The notes under the pieces: generated by a model
Told to the model about the DNA's origin: nothing
What the model saw: the letters and a program-made list of their open reading frames with translations, nothing else
Databases searched by the model: none
Assembly (NCBI GenBank): GCA_002411175.1
Contig: DHRN01000073.1
Coordinates: 14,882 to 43,505 of the forward strand
Direction of reading: 5' to 3'
Source: Anaerolineaceae bacterium UBA5311
GTDB lineage: Bacteria; Chloroflexota; Anaerolineae; Anaerolineales; Anaerolineaceae
Length of the DNA: 28,624 nucleotides
Part shown: in pieces, positions 24,784 to 28,624 of the stretch
Layout: every line of letters begins with the position of its first letter
Position numbering within the stretch: position 1 is the first letter of the stretch
Position numbers and translations under genes: made by a program

Positions 24784-25629
24784 TTAATTTGGCTTTGAAA
24801 AACAGCTGGTCACGATCAATCCGGGTCCGGCGTGTACAACGATAGCCGGCGGAGGGGTGTATTCCGGGATCTCTGATAAACCAAGTTTTTGTTTCAGCTG
24901 CTCAGTCACCAGGTTTACGGAACTTGTTGAGTTGCAGCTGCCAATGGTCAGGTGGGCATCAGGATTACCTTCACAAATGGAAACATTCAGCTCAACCATG
25001 TATCTCAGCGCATACCTAAGAGAGCGAACTTTTTCGTGCGCTTCCACCTGTCCGTTTTTCAAAGTCAGGATTGGGACAATCTGCAGCATGGTTCCCATCA
25101 GTTTCGAAGCCCCGCCGATGCGTCCGCCTTTGTGCAGGTAATCAAGGGTGGGGACGAGGAAATAGGTCTCGTTTCTCGATGACATCTCTTTTACCTTCTC
25201 GGTAAGCTGCCCGACATCCATTCCATCTTCTGCCCATTTGATGGCATGGAGCACAAGCGTTCCGAGGTTACCCGCGACCAACTCTGTGTCGATCACATGG
25301 ATACGCGACTTGTCGTGCCCTTCTGCCGCTACGGTGGCAGAACGCACAGTTCCGCTTACCTTGCTCGAAGGCGCCAGCACAACCACAGTATCTCCATCAG
25401 CCAAAATTCGTTCGTAAATCGGGTTGTAAAGCGCTGGTGGTGGGGCGGCTGTTCCCGGGAGTTGACTTGAGGAACGCAATTTTTCCAAAAATTCCTCAGT
25501 GCTCAATTCGAAATCATCCCGGTACGATTTGTTCTGAAAAGTGATAATTTGGGGTACAAAATCTATTTTAAGATACTGCATCAGCTTAACAGGCAGACAA
25601 CATGAGGTATCAGCAACGATTTTGATCAT
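24784..25629 (-). CDS. DegV family fatty-acid-binding protein
   Basis: The 281-residue protein matches the DegV (FakB-like) family, which binds a fatty acid between two domains and in Firmicutes presents it to the kinase FakA. Seen are the N-terminal IVADTSCCLP strand and loop, the S-S-x-x-SGT-x-x-SA segment near residues 87-97, and the LDYL-x-KGGRIG motif near 166-175. No DAK-type kinase gene is present in the window, so the partner is unknown. A GGAGAT ribosome site precedes the ATG. It follows the zinc-ribbon gene by 35 bases in the same direction. Confidence 0.92.
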   Translation of the reverse strand: MIKIVADTSCCLPVKLMQYLKIDFVPQIITFQNKSYRDDFELSTEEFLEKLRSSSQLPGTAAPPPALYNPIYERILADGDTVVVLAPSSKVSGTVRSATVAAEGHDKSRIHVIDTELVAGNLGTLVLHAIKWAEDGMDVGQLTEKVKEMSSRNETYFLVPTLDYLHKGGRIGGASKLMGTMLQIVPILTLKNGQVEAHEKVRSLRYALRYMVELNVSICEGNPDAHLTIGSCNSTSSVNLVTEQLKQKLGLSEIPEYTPPPAIVVHAGPGLIVTSCFSKPN

Positions 25630-25664
25630 AATATCTCCAATAAATTATTTTTCCAATTCAATGA

Positions 25665-26261
25665 TTAATTAAGTTGTTGAAGTGGAAATTTGCAATTAGG
25701 ACAGGTTGCTTCTTTTTTATATATAATAAATCCACAATTGGAACAAGTAGTTGGATGAACTTCGCCCAAAGGAGCCCCACAGGCGATGCAGCGACCGGCG
25801 CCGAATTCGTTCCCGGTCAGGCAGTAAGGGCAAACGGTGCGGCTCATGCGCCTGGATAATGCCTGACCAGCCCCGAGCTGCCTCGCCGCCTGTTCGATAA
25901 CCTCCCAGATCTGATCTTCAAGCGTGATCGAATCCACATCCTGGGAAATATCGTCAAGCCGGCTAATCAGCGAAAACGGGTTACGCACTGCGGTGAGCGC
26001 GGTCATCCCCAGGCTGGCTGCCAGACCAAACCAATTCTGCTTGCCCAGCGTGATGCTGATGCCATCAGCAACCCTGGAGATATTCGCAGTCAGGGACGTT
26101 TGTCCTCCCGATCTACGGTCTGTCCTTGTGGCTATTTGCACTGCCAGGTTATCAGCGCTGCCAATCTGCTGGACTGTGTAGTTTCCGCGATGAAACGCAG
26201 CGACTAACCGGTTGGCGATTATTCGGGGTTCGAGGTTTCCGTGATAGATTCGTGTGCTCAT
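25665..26261 (-). CDS. Unrecognised protein with C-terminal double zinc ribbon
   Basis: I do not recognise the first 140 residues. They are predicted soluble and mixed alpha/beta, with one glycine-rich, moderately hydrophobic stretch around 78-98. The C-terminus holds two four-cysteine zinc ribbons with identical spacing C-x2-C-x10-C-x2-C: C144/147/158/161 and C173/176/187/190. Such ribbons often mediate protein or nucleic-acid contacts. A GCAGGA ribosome site lies close to the ATG. The gene shares a divergent promoter region with the SH3-domain gene and is probably co-transcribed with degV. Function is unknown. Confidence 0.8.
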   Translation of the reverse strand: MSTRIYHGNLEPRIIANRLVAAFHRGNYTVQQIGSADNLAVQIATRTDRRSGGQTSLTANISRVADGISITLGKQNWFGLAASLGMTALTAVRNPFSLISRLDDISQDVDSITLEDQIWEVIEQAARQLGAGQALSRRMSRTVCPYCLTGNEFGAGRCIACGAPLGEVHPTTCSNCGFIIYKKEATCPNCKFPLQQLN

Positions 26262-26291
26262 AATTCCTGCTCTAATAGGCTTGGTAGTTTA

Positions 26292-26301
26292 GATTATAAT
26301 C
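26292..26301. promoter_or_regulatory. Symmetric -10 element between divergent zinc-ribbon and SH3 genes
   Basis: The 10-bp perfect palindrome GATTATAATC contains TATAAT on both strands: plus at 26295-26300, 23 bases before the SH3 gene, and minus at 26293-26298, 31 bases before the zinc-ribbon gene. On the minus strand TAGACC lies 16 bases upstream as a 4-of-6 match to -35. Confidence 0.55.
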
Positions 26302-26323
26302 GCAATGTTTATGAGGTCTACTG

Positions 26324-26950
26324 ATGAATCTGAATAAAAAGAAATTCGTCCGGTTTCTGCTTGTATCAGCCGTCCTGTGCGGCTTGCTGGTTCTGAGCAC
26401 CATGCCTGCCTGGAATCGTGCGGTCTGGGCGCAATTCCCCACTGTTTCCATTCCTACGGTAACCAGTTCGCCGAGGGGTTTGTACGTCCGGGCGATTGGA
26501 GACCCTGAAAACCCTCTTAATGTGCGTGCCTATCCGACCTCAACTTCAACCAGGGTTGGTGTTTTTCTGGTTGGTCAGGAGGCGAAAGCCTATGGTTATT
26601 ATGGCGATTATGTGATGATCGATTATGCCGGCGCGCCGGATAACCGCGGCTGGATCGTGACGAATCGCGTGGAAGTTTTTGGTGGTTCACTGCCGATGCT
26701 ACAGCCCCCGCCAACGGAAACACCGTCGATTACGATGACAATCGACCCCACGCTCGCTGCTCAGTTCATCATCACCGCGATTCCCAGCCGGCTGCCAACC
26801 TTCACCGAACCTCCGATGCTGCAGATCCCCACTTACCCAAGCGAGACAGGCGGCACCACCACGGGAGGTCTGCCGATCGGCTATGTGATCGTTACTCTCG
26901 CGGGTTTGGGCTTGTTTCTTACGCTTATCGCCATTTTGCGGCGGGGTTAA
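26324..26950 (+). CDS. Secreted, membrane-anchored SH3-domain protein
   Basis: The 208-residue protein begins with a basic segment and a hydrophobic signal region (about 8-30, likely cleavage after the A-W-A at 34-36). It continues with a bacterial SH3 domain (about 50-118, with the LNVRAYPT and RGWIVT segments typical of SH3b), then a Pro/Thr-rich linker (123-175). It ends in a hydrophobic helix and an RRG tail. It is probably displayed outside the cell on the C-terminal helix; SH3b domains often bind peptidoglycan. An LPIGY just before the last helix is only loosely like a sortase signal. A GAGG ribosome site precedes the ATG by seven bases. Confidence 0.8.
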   Translation: MNLNKKKFVRFLLVSAVLCGLLVLSTMPAWNRAVWAQFPTVSIPTVTSSPRGLYVRAIGDPENPLNVRAYPTSTSTRVGVFLVGQEAKAYGYYGDYVMIDYAGAPDNRGWIVTNRVEVFGGSLPMLQPPPTETPSITMTIDPTLAAQFIITAIPSRLPTFTEPPMLQIPTYPSETGGTTTGGLPIGYVIVTLAGLGLFLTLIAILRRG

Positions 26951-26954
26951 AGCG

Positions 26955-27848
26955 CTATTCTGGTTTGGCTGTGGAATATTTCGCGATTCGAATAACACTC
27001 CTCAAAAACGAAAGAGAATTGACCAGCGCAGGCAGCTGGTCTTGCATCGCACGGTAACCTTCATTAAATAATTCTATCGGATCCACTTTTTGCAGCGCTG
27101 AGTAGTGACCAACGATCGGTCTGATGATGACATCAGGCTTGCTGACTTCCAGATTAAGCTCAGTGAGCCTGTAAGATCCCAACTCGACGCCTATGTTCAT
27201 GTTCATCAAGGATGTTCCGATTCGGTTTCTGGTTAGGCGGTCAAAAATTGCCCCTGAAAATTGGTCTGGAGCAGGATAACCAAATTGTTCTGGCGAAAAA
27301 TCGTCTGGTTTGGTGTGCAGTGCCACCGCGATGATCGGAACAGATGGGTTCAAGGCTCGTGCAGGTTCAACCGGAACGGGGTCCAAAACTCCGCCATCCA
27401 CCAACAAATGCTCTCCCCGGGTTGGGAAAACGCCGGGGATGGCGATGGTTGCCAGCACGGCTTCCATCACGTTGCCTTCCCTGATAATCACTTCCTGACC
27501 GGTTTTCAAACTAACCGCAGTTACACAAAACTTTATTGGCAGTTCGTTGATAATTTTGCCTTCGATAAATTTTGCCAGGGCAGTCTCTATTCCGGTCGTC
27601 CCTATCAGGGAAGCGGCATCCGAGGAAGCCCGCTTGAAACTGGGGCTTTTCATGAAATCTGCAACCACATCCAGAATTTCTCTGGGGGGCACTTTGGCAG
27701 CCAAAGGAGCACCAAACATCCCGCCTGCGCTTGTGCCGGCGATGCCATCAATCTCGTAATTATTTTCGAGCAGGCATTCGACCGCTCCAAGATGGGCAAT
27801 CCCTTTTACGCCGCCACCGCCTAACGCAAGTACGATCTTATCTGACAT
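26955..27848 (-). CDS. Patatin-like phospholipase, RssA/YlbK type
   Basis: The 297-residue protein is a predicted lipid acyl hydrolase with a Ser-Asp dyad. The oxyanion-hole motif GGGGVKG (10-16), the nucleophile elbow G38-T-S40-A-G42 and the DGG motif with D151 are all intact. Length and motif order fit the small bacterial patatins such as RssA. The natural lipid substrate is unknown. A GGAG ribosome site lies five bases before the ATG. An 18-bp interrupted palindrome lies 27 bases upstream and may be an operator. It ends four bases from the convergent SH3-domain gene. Confidence 0.93.
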   Translation of the reverse strand: MSDKIVLALGGGGVKGIAHLGAVECLLENNYEIDGIAGTSAGGMFGAPLAAKVPPREILDVVADFMKSPSFKRASSDAASLIGTTGIETALAKFIEGKIINELPIKFCVTAVSLKTGQEVIIREGNVMEAVLATIAIPGVFPTRGEHLLVDGGVLDPVPVEPARALNPSVPIIAVALHTKPDDFSPEQFGYPAPDQFSGAIFDRLTRNRIGTSLMNMNIGVELGSYRLTELNLEVSKPDVIIRPIVGHYSALQKVDPIELFNEGYRAMQDQLPALVNSLSFLRSVIRIAKYSTAKPE

Positions 27849-27875
27849 ATATCTCCATTGGTTCTTAAAGAAAAT

Positions 27876-27893
27876 ATACCATGTATATGGTAT
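27876..27893. promoter_or_regulatory. Possible operator palindrome upstream of the patatin gene
   Basis: ATACCAT, four bases, then ATGGTAT form a perfect 7-bp inverted repeat. On the minus strand one arm merges into TGGTATATT, a plausible extended -10 box, so a bound dimer could block the promoter. No regulator gene is adjacent. Confidence 0.45.
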
Positions 27894-27978
27894 CCGAAAT
27901 CGGTAGTAGAATCAAGGAAGCCTCCCAGCAATTCTCAATAGGCACATATATGTATATTTTGTTTGAATCAAAGCGCAG

Positions 27979-28049
27979 CGTAGGGGGCGGTTGCCATGCC
28001 GTCCCGCGAACAGCGGTAGGGCGTGATGTCTGTACCAACGAAGTCGGTA
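27979..28049 (+). repeat. REP-like repeat, copy 1
   Basis: This aligns without gaps to 28259-28329 (59 of 71 bases identical by hand count). Identical cores are GGTTGCCATG and TCTGTACCAACGA. It lies in the gene-free end of the window (27849-28624). Confidence 0.85.
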
Positions 28050-28124
28050 AGGTTCTTGTTGGCAAAAGTTCAGATTCTTACTTTGTATACTTCGCATCAC
28101 TTCGTTCAGAATGACAAAACCCAG

Positions 28125-28157
28125 TTCCTGTTCCCTGTTCCCTGTTCCCTGGTCCCT
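28125..28157. repeat. Heptamer tandem repeat TTCCCTG
   Basis: Three perfect TTCCCTG units (28131-28151) are flanked by an imperfect unit on each side. It is a short sequence repeat of seven-base period, so it cannot be a coding repeat without shifting frame. Confidence 0.9.
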
Positions 28158-28161
28158 TTTC

Positions 28162-28187
28162 GCGGCTGCCACGCCGTCCCGCAAGCA
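28162..28187 (+). repeat. REP-like repeat, partial copy
   Basis: 22 of 26 bases match the inner part of copy 1 (27987-28012), around the CCGTCCCGC core. The flanks do not match. Confidence 0.6.
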
Positions 28188-28210
28188 ATAATGGAAACAC
28201 GAAACCGGGT

Positions 28211-28236
28211 CACGGTCCAAAGTGCGGGAGACCGTG
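28211..28236. repeat. 7-bp inverted repeat (hairpin)
   Basis: CACGGTC (28211-28217) pairs with GACCGTG (28230-28236). It is one of two adjacent hairpins leading into repeat copy 2; no T-run follows, so a terminator is unlikely. Confidence 0.5.
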
Positions 28237-28244
28237 GCAGGCCT

Positions 28245-28266
28245 CCCCTACGGATACACGTAGGGG
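28245..28266. repeat. 8-bp hairpin at the edge of repeat copy 2
   Basis: CCCCTACG (28245-28252) and CGTAGGGG (28259-28266) form a perfect stem around a GATACA loop. The right arm is the start of repeat copy 2. Confidence 0.7.
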
Positions 28267-28329
28267 CTGGTTGCCATGCCTGCCCGTGAGCAGCCGTATG
28301 GGGTGACGTCTGTACCAACGAGGTAGGTA
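28259..28329 (+). repeat. REP-like repeat, copy 2
   Basis: The second full copy of the 71-bp repeat in direct orientation, starting 280 bases after copy 1. Shared features are given under copy 1. Confidence 0.85.
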
Positions 28330-28335
28330 TTGGAG

Positions 28336-28624
28336 ATGCCGGAGATTTACATTGACAAGAGTGTATCGCACCTCCAATCCGCCGTTTTGTGTGTAATCGT
28401 TGATATCGGCGGATTGAGGAGGGACAATACCACCGTTATACCAATGCCACAACTTCCTCAATACACGCCTTCGCCGGTACAAACGTCTCGCCCTACGAAA
28501 AAATGGCTTCGCCGGAACGGGACGAGCCACGTTCCCTACAACAACATCACTCCACCGGAACTGGACAAGCACTTCGTAAATGTAATTCACAAGGATCTTA
28601 CCCTTCCAATCGACAAGATCCTTC
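28336..28624. other. Possible broken gene fragment at window edge, strand uncertain
   Basis: Both strands are open here to the window end. On the minus strand the frame enters from outside the window and runs to a stop at 28210-28212, but its last residues come from repeat copy 2, so it could be the remnant of a gene cut by repeats. On the plus strand an ATG at 28336 opens a frame of 96 codons without a stop and without a good ribosome site. Neither product is recognised. A pair of short repeats (28466-28539) sits inside both frames. I cannot decide between a gene fragment and chance. Confidence 0.3.
28466..28539 (-). repeat. Pair of short degenerate repeats
   Basis: Two neighbouring units (28466-28496 and 28505-28539) share a CTTCGCCGG start and a CCCTAC end on the plus strand; read on the minus strand each begins GTAGGG and ends CCGGCGAAG. 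They resemble REP-like units of a second type. Confidence 0.55.

Noticed and set aside
26875..26950. Sortase (LPxTG) sorting signal on the SH3 protein
   Set aside because: The LPIGY before the last helix lacks the T-G pair and no sortase gene is in view; a plain transmembrane anchor is simpler.
28081..28200. Small open frames across the heptamer repeat
   Set aside because: Their products just translate the repeats (for example alternating Gly-Thr-Gly-Asn-Arg), with no start signals.
27979..28329. CRISPR array
   Set aside because: Only two full copies exist, they are 71 bases long with 12 differences, and the spacing is 280 bases, so this is not an array.

Overview
The window looks like a core-genome segment of a Chloroflexota bacterium, most likely an Anaerolineae relative. 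The signs are SEDS/PBP and FHA genes without an outer-membrane apparatus, an actinobacteria-like FHA/cell-wall gene order, mixed ATG/TTG starts with AGGAGG-type ribosome sites, roughly half G+C by eye, and short REP-like hairpin repeats in the one long non-coding stretch. This placement is inference from gene content. No phage, IS element, CRISPR array, rRNA or tRNA gene was seen.

Layout. (1) 1-4928, plus strand: the 3' part of an FtsK/SpoIIIE DNA translocase, a CDP-alcohol phosphatidyltransferase, Lgt with an acidic tail, and tyrosyl-tRNA synthetase. (2) 10744-4932, minus strand: a PHP-family metallohydrolase, an FhaA-like protein (DUF3662+FHA), an FhaB-like protein (TM+FHA), methylthioadenosine phosphorylase, and an 870-residue fusion of a SEDS (FtsW/RodA) polymerase with a PBP transpeptidase-like domain whose catalytic motifs are lost. 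(3) 10984-14293, plus strand: a good sigma70-type promoter, secG, a family-5 solute-binding protein, a divergent PduO-type adenosyltransferase homologue, a DUF554 membrane protein, and a strong bidirectional terminator. (4) 19940-14308, minus strand: a PfkB sugar kinase, parA, parB, a YtcJ-like amidohydrolase, a GNAT acetyltransferase and a membrane-anchored DsbA-like thiol oxidoreductase. (5) 20104-24007: a ParB-like/tandem-USP fusion facing tail to tail a single-chain RsbW-GAF-GAF-RsbU protein. (6) 24067-27848: radC (+), degV and a double zinc-ribbon gene (-), an SH3-domain surface protein (+) and a patatin phospholipase (-). (7) 27849-28624: no confident gene. It holds a palindrome, two ~71-bp repeats, hairpins, a heptamer tandem repeat and a possible broken gene running off the edge.

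How the genes fit together. The most striking block is fhaA-fhaB-mtnP-SEDS/pseudo-PBP. It matches the order fhaA-fhaB-(pstP)-rodA-pbpA of the actinobacterial pknA/pknB cluster, but with the two wall enzymes fused, the transpeptidase active site destroyed, and no Ser/Thr kinase or PstP phosphatase in view. The likely theme is phosphorylation-linked control of a glycan polymerase that carries its own non-catalytic PBP partner. Around it lie chromosome segregation (FtsK, ParAB), envelope biogenesis (Lgt, SecG, phospholipid synthase, DsbA) and stress signalling (USP fusion, RsbW/RsbU fusion). Several promoters use a TATAAT box with an upstream TGn, and four convergent gene pairs end within 1-12 nt of each other.
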